Assembly: GCA_964351395.1 (NCBI GenBank)
Contig: CAYGOF010000002.1
Coordinates: forward strand, 186,001-250,000
DNA from: Imperialibacter sp964351395
GTDB taxonomy: Bacteria; Bacteroidota; Bacteroidia; Cytophagales; Cyclobacteriaceae
Length of the DNA stretch: 64,000 nt
Direction of reading: 5' to 3'
In this document: in pieces, positions 35,564-43,808 of the stretch
Layout of the letters: each line of letters opens with the position of its first letter
Position numbering within the stretch: the first letter of the stretch is position 1
The notes under the pieces: model-generated
The model's input: only the letters and a program-made list of their open reading frames with translations
Databases searched by the model: none
What the model was told of the DNA's origin: nothing
Made by a program: the position numbers and the translations under genes

Positions 35564-36847
35564 CTACTTTATAAAATTCCACTCCTTCCTGTATTCCCTC
35601 GAAAGGTAAGTATCAGCCTCTGCGTCAGCCACAAACTGTTCCTTCTTCGCATTCCAATTTACAGGCCTTCCAAGCCGGTAGCTAATGAGTGCCAGGTGCA
35701 TCGGCAAAGTCATTCCGCGGGCATACTCCAGGTTCGACTCAGGCTGAGTGCGTGCTTTTACTGCGTCTACGAAATTTTGCTGGTGTCCAGGCGAGCGAAC
35801 AATGGTTTTCGGCACTTCGGGAATGTCTTTGACCGTTTGTCCGTTGATAGTGATTTCCATAGACCCATAATCACAAATCAGTGTACCCTTGCTGCCTTCG
35901 AAAAACGCCCCAATTCCTCTGTCTTTGGCCCCAGGCACATTAGGTGGCTCAGTGGTCCAGTATAGCTTCAATCCGTCGAACTGCATGTCGGCATCCAGCC
36001 ATTTCGGCGCATCGGCAATGCCGTCTGCCTCCTCTCCTTTGGCTGATACTGAAGTTAAGCCCTTAGGCCCAATCGACCACCAAACAATGTCGGCGATATG
36101 GCACCAGAAATCGGCGAATACTCCGCCCGAATAATCCATAAAGTAGCGATAGCTAAGATGCGTTCGTTCTTTTATATAGGGAACTTTAGGAGCTGGCCCC
36201 AGCCACATATCGTAATTCAGAGAAGCAGGTGGATTGGAAGGGCTCGGGTTTCCAAGGTCCGGAGAGCCTCCTGTCTTCCACAAACGAACAGTGTGCACAT
36301 CACCAATTGCTCCCGACATGATGATTTCCGCTACCCGGTGGTAATTATCGCCTGCATGAATCTGCGTACCCAGTTGAAAGATCTTCTTTTCTTTCTTGAG
36401 GGTTTTGAGCATGATCTGCCCTTCGGCCATATCATAAGACAATGGCTTTTCTCCATACACATCCTTTCCTGCCTGAAAAGCCATCACGGCAATTTGAGCA
36501 TGCCAATGATCTGGCGTGGCTACGGTGATAGCGTCGATATTTTTATCTTCAAGTACCTTGCGGAAATCGCCATAAAGTTTGGCTTTCGTGTCGGGCACAA
36601 GGCCCTGCAATGTCTTGAAGGTGGAATTAAGGTGATCAGAATCAAGGTCACAAAGAGCAACTATGTCAACTTCAGGCAATTTGGCAAACCAGTTCATGTG
36701 GTTATTACCCATACCTCCCAGGCCAATATGGGCAACTCGCAACTTGTCGCTAGGGGCAGCTCTGGAAATCAGGTTCGGGAGAATCGTGAGTCCAAGAGCT
36801 CCGGCAGCTGACTTGGTGAGAAAGGATCGTCTATTAAGTGAGTTCAT
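35564..36847 (-). CDS. Tat-exported Gfo/Idh/MocA family oxidoreductase
   Basis: 427 residues. Tat signal LNRRSFLTKSAAGALGLTILP (twin Arg 6-7). The Rossmann fold begins at KLRVAHIGLGGMGNNH (35-50), the EKPL motif is at 133-136, and the C-terminal domain has DYSGGVFADFWCHIADIVWWSIGPKG and LTYWTTEP-like strands typical of the secreted Bacteroidota subfamily (GH109-like but without recognisable glycosidase residues beyond the fold). It works in the periplasm with a tightly bound cofactor loaded before Tat export. Substrate unknown; L-rhamnose mutarotase lies nearby but 352 bases away. Confidence 0.9.
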   Translation of the reverse strand: MNSLNRRSFLTKSAAGALGLTILPNLISRAAPSDKLRVAHIGLGGMGNNHMNWFAKLPEVDIVALCDLDSDHLNSTFKTLQGLVPDTKAKLYGDFRKVLEDKNIDAITVATPDHWHAQIAVMAFQAGKDVYGEKPLSYDMAEGQIMLKTLKKEKKIFQLGTQIHAGDNYHRVAEIIMSGAIGDVHTVRLWKTGGSPDLGNPSPSNPPASLNYDMWLGPAPKVPYIKERTHLSYRYFMDYSGGVFADFWCHIADIVWWSIGPKGLTSVSAKGEEADGIADAPKWLDADMQFDGLKLYWTTEPPNVPGAKDRGIGAFFEGSKGTLICDYGSMEITINGQTVKDIPEVPKTIVRSPGHQQNFVDAVKARTQPESNLEYARGMTLPMHLALISYRLGRPVNWNAKKEQFVADAEADTYLSREYRKEWNFIK

Positions 36848-37198
36848 GTAGGTGGTGTTTCTGTGTAAGGTAATATAGTGAGAGAAGTCGGGAGACGGAA
36901 GACCGAAGACAGGAGTGGCAACATTATTTGACAGAGAGGCCGGGAAGTGGAAGACCGAAGACTCTCGAAGCTTATATTATATTAAGCTCACTTTGGTGCT
37001 CGAAAGAAGTCGGAGACAGAATCAGTCCTTACACACTATTCTTTTCCGACAGATCACCACGCCGCGCAAACATTGCATTCAATTGATGTGTTCGTTGCGG
37101 CTCGCGATGACGGGTGGTGGCGGGATTTCAGCCTCCATTGCCAAAGCACTTCCTTAAAATGATGATTCTCGCATCTTTGCAACCTGACAATGAATTCC
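36848..37198. other. 351-bp intergenic region with repeats, no gene
   Basis: Contains GGAAGAC-type heptads at 36890-36915 (GGGAGAC, GGAAGAC, CGAAGAC, AGGAG) and again at about 36946-36962, and a partial copy of the intergenic repeat (37048-37113, GACAGATCACCACG ... CTCGCGATGACGG). No promoter match was found. Confidence 0.55.
37048..37113. repeat. Partial copy of the CGTCATTGCGA-type intergenic repeat
   Basis: Inner GACAGAT(T)-like and outer CTCGCGATGACGG resemble the right half of the complete element at 35373-35534; the left end is missing. Confidence 0.4.
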
Positions 37199-37519
37199 CT
37201 ATTCCATATAAAAAACCTCCTCCAACGGAACCGTCACAGGCGAGCTGTCCTCATTCGTTTCCATGATATCCGCCATATAAGCCCACCATTTTTGCACAAT
37301 AGGATTTTGTCCCAGGTCTTGCGAGCCGCCGGAGCCTGTCACTTGTTGCACAGCAAACAAAGTATCAGTCGACTCATCAAGGAAAATAGCATAATCGGAC
37401 ACACCTGACTCACTCAACAGTTGCTTTAGCTCCGGCCATATCTCGTCATGTCTTTTTCTATACTCTTGTGCGCAGCCCACTTTGAGCTTCATCTTAAATG
37501 CTCTTTTCATCTCAATCAT
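37199..37519 (-). CDS. rhaM: L-rhamnose mutarotase
   Basis: 106 residues, the standard size. The conserved pattern KRAFKMKLKVGCAQEYRKRHDEIWPELKQLLSESGVSDYAIFLDESTDTLFAVQQV and WWAYMADIMETNEDSSPVTVPLEEVFYME includes the active-site His (RHDEIWP) and Tyr (DYAIFL) of RhaM, and the WW..M.D.M segment. It interconverts alpha and beta L-rhamnose; YiiL/RhaU family. A second in-frame ATG (37510) gives a start closer to that of E. coli RhaM. It lies 45 bases after the VIT gene on the same strand. No other rhamnose genes are in the window. Confidence 0.88.
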   Translation of the reverse strand: MIEMKRAFKMKLKVGCAQEYRKRHDEIWPELKQLLSESGVSDYAIFLDESTDTLFAVQQVTGSGGSQDLGQNPIVQKWWAYMADIMETNEDSSPVTVPLEEVFYME

Positions 37520-37564
37520 CTAACCTAATAACCCAATAAAGCTTCCCGCCGGCGTCACTGTTGC

Positions 37565-38290
37565 CTACAGTATCCACCTGGCAAGTATTTCCCCTACAAA
37601 GTAGGCAAAGGCAGCTGCCAACCCTCCCAAAGCCAGTGTTTGCAGAATACTCTTGGTCTTGTTGATGTCTGTTACAACGCCTTGCATGTAGCCGACAAAA
37701 ATCAAAGACAAACCAGTCCCCACACAAGAAATAGGAAATAGGGCGGCAGGGTTGACATCAGTAAATGTGGCTACTACATATGCCAATAGCGGAATAAGGC
37801 CTACTATGTTGAAACTAATAAAAGTGGCAACCGCGGTACTCAGTGGGGATTTGATCTCCCTTGTCATTTCCAACTCCTCCCTCATCATGGTGTCCACCCA
37901 TACCTTTTTATCCGAAATGATTTGAGCAACTACATCCTCCAATAGCTGTCCTTTGAAGCCTTTCGCCTCATATATTTCCCTAACCTCTTCAATCTCTTTT
38001 TCTCGGAGGTGCTCAATTTCCCAATATTCAATGGCCTCATGCTTATCATAGTTGTCTTGCTCGGCTTTACTGCTGAAATAATTACCCACCGACATGGAGA
38101 ATCCGTCGGCAATAAGATTAGCAAAACCAAAAATGAGCACCCACTTGATTTCGGCATTTGCACCAGCGGCCCCAGCCACCACGGCAAATGTTGTGATCGA
38201 CCCATCTATTCCACCGTAGACAAATTCGGCTATGTAGTCCTTGTCAAAAAAGAGCCATTTTCCTTCCTTATGTAGTCTTGCTTCGTTCAT
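37565..38290 (-). CDS. VIT1/CCC1-family iron/manganese transporter
   Basis: 241 residues. The family hallmark is DYIAEFVYGGIDGSITTFAVVAGAAGA at about 19-43, followed by GFANLIADGFSMSVGNYFSSKAE; the acidic cytoplasmic domain is rich in Glu (EIEHLREKEIEEVREIYEAKG) as metal-binding region, and three more helices complete five TMs. Moves Fe2+/Mn2+ across the inner membrane. The start codon overlaps the menC stop by 4 bases, so it is translationally coupled to menC, an unusual partner. Confidence 0.9.
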   Translation of the reverse strand: MNEARLHKEGKWLFFDKDYIAEFVYGGIDGSITTFAVVAGAAGANAEIKWVLIFGFANLIADGFSMSVGNYFSSKAEQDNYDKHEAIEYWEIEHLREKEIEEVREIYEAKGFKGQLLEDVVAQIISDKKVWVDTMMREELEMTREIKSPLSTAVATFISFNIVGLIPLLAYVVATFTDVNPAALFPISCVGTGLSLIFVGYMQGVVTDINKTKSILQTLALGGLAAAFAYFVGEILARWIL

Positions 38291-39381
38291 CTATCAAAAG
38301 TTAGCGGTCGAAAATCCCATACATTGGACTGGCCTGAATTTAAAAAACCATGGCTGATAAATAATGGGGAAGTGAAATTATTATTGTATAGTTGCCCGGT
38401 ACCAAGCCCCTGTGGCAGCTTAATGGAAAACTCTGCCGTGAACTGTGCGATAGCGTTCAACCCAATATTTGATTCTAGGGCCGACGTCATCCACCAGCCT
38501 ATTTTTCGTTTGTCAGCCAACTCTATCCATTCACGAGTCGCCATGAAACCACCCAACAACGTTGGCTTGAGCACGATGAATGGTGGCTTGATGAAGTCAA
38601 GCAACTCGGCTTTCTGATGCTTCTGTTCAATGCCAATCAATTCTTCGTCAAGCGCAATAGGTACTGGAGATCTATCGCAAAGCACATGGTATGCCTCCCA
38701 TTGTCCAGCCTGAATGGGCTGCTCAATAGAGTGCAATTGAAACTTACTAAGTCTGTCCAATTTGGCAAGCGCTTCGGCGGGTTTAAAGGCACCATTGGCA
38801 TCCACACGGATGGTGATGTCTTCGGCATTATATTTCTTCCTGATGCCCGCCAGGATATCGCATTCAGTATCAAAATCAATAGCCCCTATTTTTAATTTCA
38901 AACAGGTGTAGCCCGCCTCCAACTTTTCTTTGATCTGCTTCAGCATAAAATCCTTTTCACCCATCCAAATCAATCCATTGATTGGCAGAGATTCGCTGCC
39001 GGTGGTAAATGAGTTTTTGAAAATAATTCTCGAACCTCCATTGATATAATCTAATAGAGCAGTTTCAAGAGCAAAACGCAGGGAAGGATAACCCGAAGGC
39101 AATAGCTGATGAGCAAAATGGAATGCCGCTTCAGAATCAGTAGGAAATTTTAACGGGCGAATGTCATCTTGCAATGTTTTGATCACATCCGGTAAGTCAT
39201 CCAGTTCCTCCATGCTCAATCCACGAAGTGGCCCTGCCTCACCAAGCCCAAACATGTTTGGGTTGGAGGAATCATAGATCTTGAGAATGATGCCTGGCTT
39301 TTCTTTCAGCACTCCCCGCGAGGTGCCTGCATCAAAAGCGAACTGAAGTGTGTAATTAGTAAAATCTAACTTAATTGGCAT
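38287..39381 (-). CDS. menC: o-Succinylbenzoate synthase
   Basis: 364 residues of the enolase superfamily. The Lys162-x-Lys164 pair (CLKLKIG), metal ligands Asp194 (IRVDANGAF), Glu220 (SIEQPI), Asp245 (PIALDEELIG) and Lys272 (LKPTLLGG) are in place, and TSALESNIGLNAIAQ near the C-terminus distinguishes Bacteroidota OSBS from dipeptide epimerases. It dehydrates SHCHC to o-succinylbenzoate in menaquinone synthesis. No other men genes are nearby. It is divergent from queA and overlaps the downstream VIT gene by 4 bases. Confidence 0.9.
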   Translation of the reverse strand: MPIKLDFTNYTLQFAFDAGTSRGVLKEKPGIILKIYDSSNPNMFGLGEAGPLRGLSMEELDDLPDVIKTLQDDIRPLKFPTDSEAAFHFAHQLLPSGYPSLRFALETALLDYINGGSRIIFKNSFTTGSESLPINGLIWMGEKDFMLKQIKEKLEAGYTCLKLKIGAIDFDTECDILAGIRKKYNAEDITIRVDANGAFKPAEALAKLDRLSKFQLHSIEQPIQAGQWEAYHVLCDRSPVPIALDEELIGIEQKHQKAELLDFIKPPFIVLKPTLLGGFMATREWIELADKRKIGWWMTSALESNIGLNAIAQFTAEFSIKLPQGLGTGQLYNNNFTSPLFISHGFLNSGQSNVWDFRPLTFDR

Positions 39382-39429
39382 GTGGGTTGATTATATGTCT
39401 TTTAACAAGGACAATGCACTCATTTAATC

Positions 39430-39437
39430 TATTTTTG
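39430..39437 (+). promoter_or_regulatory. Candidate -7 promoter element TATTTTTG for queA
   Basis: Exact TAnnTTTG match ending 12 bases before the chosen queA ATG at 39450. If functional, it argues against the longer upstream starts. No well-spaced -33 TTG was seen. Confidence 0.3.
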
Positions 39438-39449
39438 CCAAAAAGTGCA

Positions 39450-40646
39450 ATGCCTCCTCAAATTAACGTTTCTGAGTATACTTATGAGCTTCCAGACGAA
39501 AGAATCGCTAAATTTCCTCTGGAAGACAGGTCAGCCTCGCAGCTGCTTTTCTACAATCACGGCAAGATAGAACATCTCAGGTTCCGCCGGATTGCCGATT
39601 TACTACCGACCAATACTTCGCTTTATTTCAACAACACGAAAGTGATTCCGGCAAGGTTGGCCTTTCAGAAAGCCACCGGCGCATTGATAGAAATCTTCCT
39701 GCTTCAGCCTATTGAGCCCTCTCCAATCATATCTTTAGCCATGGAAGCACACAGTCCAGTCACCTGGAAGTGTATGATTGGTAATTCCAAGAGATGGAAA
39801 AATGGCCAATTGGAACGACAAATAAAATGCCAGGGCACAGATGTAGTAGTACAGGTTGAACGAGTAGACAGCGACCTGATCGCTATCAGTTGGAATAACA
39901 ATTCCATTCGGTTTGTGGACCTGGTCGAACAAATGGGTAAAACACCCCTTCCGCCCTATTTACAAAGGGAACCTGTAGAAAATGACAAATCAACCTATCA
40001 GACGGTTTACAGCGAAAAAGATGGAGCGGTAGCAGCCCCCACCGCCGGACTACACTTTACAGATGAGATTATAGCAAACATTAAGAACAAAGGTATTCCT
40101 ACCAATTTCTTAACACTCCACGTAAGCGCCGGAACGTTTCAGCCTATCAAAACTGAAACGGCCGAAGAGCATAATATGCACTCCGAGCAAATCATTATCC
40201 GGAAAGAAAATCTTAAGCAACTAATGGAAACAGGCAGGTTCACGATTGCCGTCGGCACCACTTCCATGCGTACCCTGGAAAGTACCTACTGGTTTGGCGT
40301 GAAGCTTTTGAAGGATCCCGAAGCCGCCTTTCATGTACCGAAGCTCTATCCCTATGAGCAGACTGGCGCCATTCCTTCAGTTGTCGAAAGCTGTCAGGCA
40401 GTGCTTAAAAGGATGGATACTTTAGGTGTAAATGAGTTGACCGGCACTACTGAAATATTCATTTTCCCTGGCTACCAATTCAAAGTAGTAGAGGGTCTGA
40501 TCACGAACTTCCATCAACCTAACTCTACACTCATGTTGCTGGTAGCAGCTTTTATCGGAGAGGATTGGAGAAACGTGTATCGAGAGGCCCTCAACAACAG
40601 CTACCGATTCCTAAGCTATGGTGATTCTTCTTTGTTAATTCCTTAG
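39450..40646 (+). CDS. queA: S-adenosylmethionine:tRNA ribosyltransferase-isomerase
   Basis: 398 residues from ATG 39450; starts at 39414 and 39375 are open but the latter would overlap divergent menC. QueA features are complete: YTYELPDERIAKFPLEDRSASQLL, TSLYFNNTKVIPARL, TPLPPYLQREPVENDKSTYQTVYSEKDGAVAAPTAGLHFTDEI, LHVSAGTFQPIKTE, MHSEQI and NFHQPNSTLMLLVAAF. It adds the ribosyl group of SAM to preQ1 at the tRNA wobble position, the penultimate queuosine step. Downstream MscS gene starts 19 bases later, so read-through is likely. Confidence 0.93.
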   Translation: MPPQINVSEYTYELPDERIAKFPLEDRSASQLLFYNHGKIEHLRFRRIADLLPTNTSLYFNNTKVIPARLAFQKATGALIEIFLLQPIEPSPIISLAMEAHSPVTWKCMIGNSKRWKNGQLERQIKCQGTDVVVQVERVDSDLIAISWNNNSIRFVDLVEQMGKTPLPPYLQREPVENDKSTYQTVYSEKDGAVAAPTAGLHFTDEIIANIKNKGIPTNFLTLHVSAGTFQPIKTETAEEHNMHSEQIIIRKENLKQLMETGRFTIAVGTTSMRTLESTYWFGVKLLKDPEAAFHVPKLYPYEQTGAIPSVVESCQAVLKRMDTLGVNELTGTTEIFIFPGYQFKVVEGLITNFHQPNSTLMLLVAAFIGEDWRNVYREALNNSYRFLSYGDSSLLIP

Positions 40647-40665
40647 AAATAGTGAATTTGAAAAA

Positions 40666-41580
40666 ATGGAAAGTAAGGAAGTAATATTTGATAGCATTAA
40701 AGGGTGGTGGGCAAGCTTCAATGAATTGCTTCAAACACCCCTAGTTTCTTTTGGAGATAGCGAAATAGACCTGGGGCATATCTTCTTTCTGGTCATATCG
40801 GCATCTATACTTGTGGTTGCCAGCAAGTGGCTTATGAGATTGGCAGTCACTAAACTCCTCAAAAGCACCGACATGGAGCGGGGAATGCTTCAGTCTGTAG
40901 CCACGCTTGTGAGGCTTGGCGTACTCCTCATTGGGTTCATTGTGATTTTCCAGTCAGCCGGCATTGATTTGAGCTCCTTGAGCATACTAGCCGGTGCACT
41001 TGGTGTAGGTATTGGTTTTGGTTTACAGAACATCACCAACAACTTTATTTCTGGCCTGATTATCCTTTTCGAGCGCCCAATTAAGGTAGGTGACCGTATC
41101 GAAGTCGGTGATACTGTTGGAGATGTGATCAGCATCAATACCAGAGCGACAACGATTATGACCAATGATAATATTTCCGTTATTGTGCCGAACTCAGAGT
41201 TCATATCAGGCACTGTCATCAATTGGAGTTATTCCGACCGTAACGTACGATTTTTGTTTCCCGTGGGGGTTAGCTATAAAGAGGATCCCGACAAAGTGAG
41301 AAAGATATTGCTGGATGTGGCTGAGAAGAATGAAAACGTATTAAAGAATCCAGCGCCAAATGTGCTGTTTGATGAATTTGGCGACAACTCACTGAACTTC
41401 TATTTAGGTGTTTGGACGTCGACCTATGTTGAAAGACCCAGAGTGCTCAAGAGTGAGCTATACTTCGAAATATTTAAGCAATTTGCCGAAAACAATATCG
41501 AAATTCCATACCCTCAAAGAGACTTGCATATCAAAACTTCTCCCGTAACTGTGGAACAAATTCTACCTAAATCGAATTGA
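40666..41580 (+). CDS. Small-conductance mechanosensitive channel (MscS family)
   Basis: 304 residues with three N-terminal helices. The pore-lining helix and beta domain are typical: SILAGALGVGIGFGLQNITNNFISGLIILFERPIKVGDRIEVGDTVGDVISINTRATTIMTNDNISVIVPNSEFISGTVINWS, then a C-terminal alpha/beta domain ending in NIEIPYPQRDLHI. Opens on membrane tension to release solutes after osmotic downshock. First of a four-gene envelope run: 7 bases separate it from the next gene. Confidence 0.93.
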   Translation: MESKEVIFDSIKGWWASFNELLQTPLVSFGDSEIDLGHIFFLVISASILVVASKWLMRLAVTKLLKSTDMERGMLQSVATLVRLGVLLIGFIVIFQSAGIDLSSLSILAGALGVGIGFGLQNITNNFISGLIILFERPIKVGDRIEVGDTVGDVISINTRATTIMTNDNISVIVPNSEFISGTVINWSYSDRNVRFLFPVGVSYKEDPDKVRKILLDVAEKNENVLKNPAPNVLFDEFGDNSLNFYLGVWTSTYVERPRVLKSELYFEIFKQFAENNIEIPYPQRDLHIKTSPVTVEQILPKSN

Positions 41581-41587
41581 CCATAGT

Positions 41588-42088
41588 ATGACTCCACAAC
41601 CGTTGAAATCGCAAGCTGTATTTGTAGGGAAGGTCGTAGTGGCCCATATTGTCTCCTATGCAGTTGCTGCGTCAGCAGGGTATTTTCTTCTGCTTCGTGA
41701 GTTGTATAACAGCCAGGATTCACCCTTAAAAGGCTACCTGGCCACACCAGGCGATCCGCATGAATGGGCATTAATTGGGCAAAAGATTTTTCCAATCGAA
41801 CTGGTGAGAGCATTTTTGATAGGAATCGTCTTTTTTTCTATCAGCCGTACGTTAAAACGTTGGGGCAAAAAACGACGCTTCATCGCCATTATTGGTTTCT
41901 ACTTTATCGTTGGATTTCTAGCCAGTCCCGGCATTTCCCCCGGAAGTCTCGAAGGAATGCTGTATATGCAAAATCAATTTGCTCCTCTTGTTCACGAACG
42001 TTTCTTTTGGGTCACCTTTCTGCAGTCTGCGATTATGGCTCTCATTCTTAGTAATTGGATAAGCAGCGCACTGCCTGAAGAGGCATAG
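41588..42088 (+). CDS. Hypothetical integral membrane protein
   Basis: 166 residues with about four membrane segments (VVVAHIVSYAVAASAGYFLLL, IELVRAFLIGIVFFSIS, FIAIIGFYFIVGFLASPG, WVTFLQSAIMALILSNWISS) and a basic loop (RTLKRWGKKRR). I do not recognise a family. It starts 7 bases after the MscS stop and precedes a second MscS gene by 80 bases, so it is probably co-expressed with the channel. Confidence 0.7.
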   Translation: MTPQPLKSQAVFVGKVVVAHIVSYAVAASAGYFLLLRELYNSQDSPLKGYLATPGDPHEWALIGQKIFPIELVRAFLIGIVFFSISRTLKRWGKKRRFIAIIGFYFIVGFLASPGISPGSLEGMLYMQNQFAPLVHERFFWVTFLQSAIMALILSNWISSALPEEA

Positions 42089-42135
42089 GAAAACCTCAAA
42101 TTCACATTTTTTAAGGCAAATTTTCTTCCATTGAT

Positions 42136-42143
42136 TAGTTTTG
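42136..42143 (+). promoter_or_regulatory. Candidate -7 promoter element TAGTTTTG for second MscS gene
   Basis: Exact TAnnTTTG match, 25 bases before the ATG at 42169. Upstream TTAAGG around 42111 is a poor -33 match. Confidence 0.35.
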
Positions 42144-42168
42144 CCCTATTATTTGCAACCAAAGAACC

Positions 42169-43788
42169 ATGCATAGACTTTTTCCAGTACTGCTTTTACA
42201 GTTTCTTCTCTACTCAAGCCATGCACAAACAATTAGTGACGCCCCGATAAAGGATTCCGTTTCATTCAATACGCCATATCAGAGTATTTATACGTTTCTA
42301 AGGTACACCCAGGAAGACTCCTACTATCCGGAATTGGCTGCGGGAATTGTGAAGCAGGGAATTAGAACGAACGAAGAGGCACAAGAGGTCGTAGTGGAAC
42401 TTAAGCAGGCACTTGATGGCGAAGGGCATTTCATTTACCTCGAAGACCTCCCTAACGATCCCGATTATACAGACACGGTTTCTCGGCAAAACAGGTATGT
42501 TCTGGTAAGTGAATATCCCAACATTTACCTGGAAAAGACAAATGGCAAATGGTTGTTGTCTGAAAAATCAGTACGTGAAATCGATAAGCTACATGCCAGG
42601 GTATTTCCGTTTGGGACAGACAAGCTTCTGAACTTATTGCCTAAGCTAGGAACAAAGAAATACCTGGGCCTTCACGTTTGGCAGCTGGTAGGCATATTCA
42701 CGCTTATCATTATTTGTGTCCTGATTCATAAGCTGCTGACTTTCCTTTTTGAGAGAATTATCATGCAGGCACTTTTGCGGGCTGGTTATGAGAGGTTAGC
42801 AGATGAATACATATTACCAGTGGCCCGACCGGTCAGTTTATTTGTTGTTTTCTTACTGCTTTTTATTTTCATACCAGTGCTTCAATTACCCCCTGGCACC
42901 ATGCAATATGTTGTGATGGGTGTAAAAGCGGCTCTGCCATTCTTTGGTACAATGGTGTTTTACCACCTGGTGGAAATACTGTGTGTTTATCTGCAGCGCC
43001 TTGCACTTAAAACCAAAAGTACTTTGGACGACCAGTTGGTCCCACTTGTAAGAAGAGCACTCAAAATATTTGTTGTCCTTGTAGGCGGGCTTTTCATCCT
43101 CGACAACCTCAACATCCCCATTCTACCGTTGCTGACTGGTCTTTCTATAGGCGGTTTAGCCTTTGCATTGGCTGCTCAAGATACGATCAAGAACCTGTTT
43201 GGCTCGCTGATGATCTTTATTGACAAGCCATTTCAGATTGGTGACTGGATCACCTCTGGAGATATCGACGGCTCGGTAGAAGAAGTAGGTTTTCGCTCCA
43301 CCAGAGTAAGGACATTTCGAAACTCGCTGACCTATATACCCAATGGTAAGCTTGCCGACGCCATGATCGACAACCATGGCCTAAGAGTATATCGTAGATA
43401 CTATACGAAAATTGGCATCACTTACGACACTCCAGCACCACTTATCGAGACTTTTGTAGAAGGATTGAGGGAAATAGTAAGGACACACCCCACTACCCGA
43501 AAAGACTATATAGAAGTCAGTTTCAATGAATTCGGGCCCTCCAGTCTCAACATTATGTTCTACATGTTTTTCGAAGTACCTACCTGGTCAGAAGAACTGC
43601 AGGGTCGTCATGAGATTAACCTGGAAATCATGAAACTTGCAGCTCACCTCGGAATCAACTTTGCTTTCCCTACTCAAACGCTTCATATTGAAAACATGCC
43701 TGGCAAGCCAAGTTTATCGGCTGAATATGACGTTACCAATGCCGACAAAAAGATGAAAGCGTACTTTAAATCGCCGGGAAAAAACTAA
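42169..43788 (+). CDS. MscS-family channel with signal peptide and periplasmic N-terminal domain
   Basis: 539 residues. A cleavable signal (MHRLFPVLLLQFLLYSSHAQ) leads a periplasmic region of about 150 residues (YTFLRYTQEDSYYPELAAGIVKQG), then four or more helices and the MscS core: LPLLTGLSIGGLAFALAAQDTIKNLFGSLMIFIDKPFQIGDWITSGDIDGSVEEVGFRSTRVRTFRNSLTYIPNGKLADAMIDN. This architecture is that of YbdG/large MscS-like channels. Its own candidate promoter exists, and an amidase follows 20 bases later. Confidence 0.92.
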   Translation: MHRLFPVLLLQFLLYSSHAQTISDAPIKDSVSFNTPYQSIYTFLRYTQEDSYYPELAAGIVKQGIRTNEEAQEVVVELKQALDGEGHFIYLEDLPNDPDYTDTVSRQNRYVLVSEYPNIYLEKTNGKWLLSEKSVREIDKLHARVFPFGTDKLLNLLPKLGTKKYLGLHVWQLVGIFTLIIICVLIHKLLTFLFERIIMQALLRAGYERLADEYILPVARPVSLFVVFLLLFIFIPVLQLPPGTMQYVVMGVKAALPFFGTMVFYHLVEILCVYLQRLALKTKSTLDDQLVPLVRRALKIFVVLVGGLFILDNLNIPILPLLTGLSIGGLAFALAAQDTIKNLFGSLMIFIDKPFQIGDWITSGDIDGSVEEVGFRSTRVRTFRNSLTYIPNGKLADAMIDNHGLRVYRRYYTKIGITYDTPAPLIETFVEGLREIVRTHPTTRKDYIEVSFNEFGPSSLNIMFYMFFEVPTWSEELQGRHEINLEIMKLAAHLGINFAFPTQTLHIENMPGKPSLSAEYDVTNADKKMKAYFKSPGKN

Positions 43789-43808
43789 ATGTTAGCGCAC
43801 GAAAAGAC

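Noticed and set aside
38287..39381. L-Ala-D/L-Glu (dipeptide) epimerase
   Set aside because: Superfamily residues are shared, but the TSALESNIGLNAIAQ ending and the LDEELIG motif fit o-succinylbenzoate synthase better.
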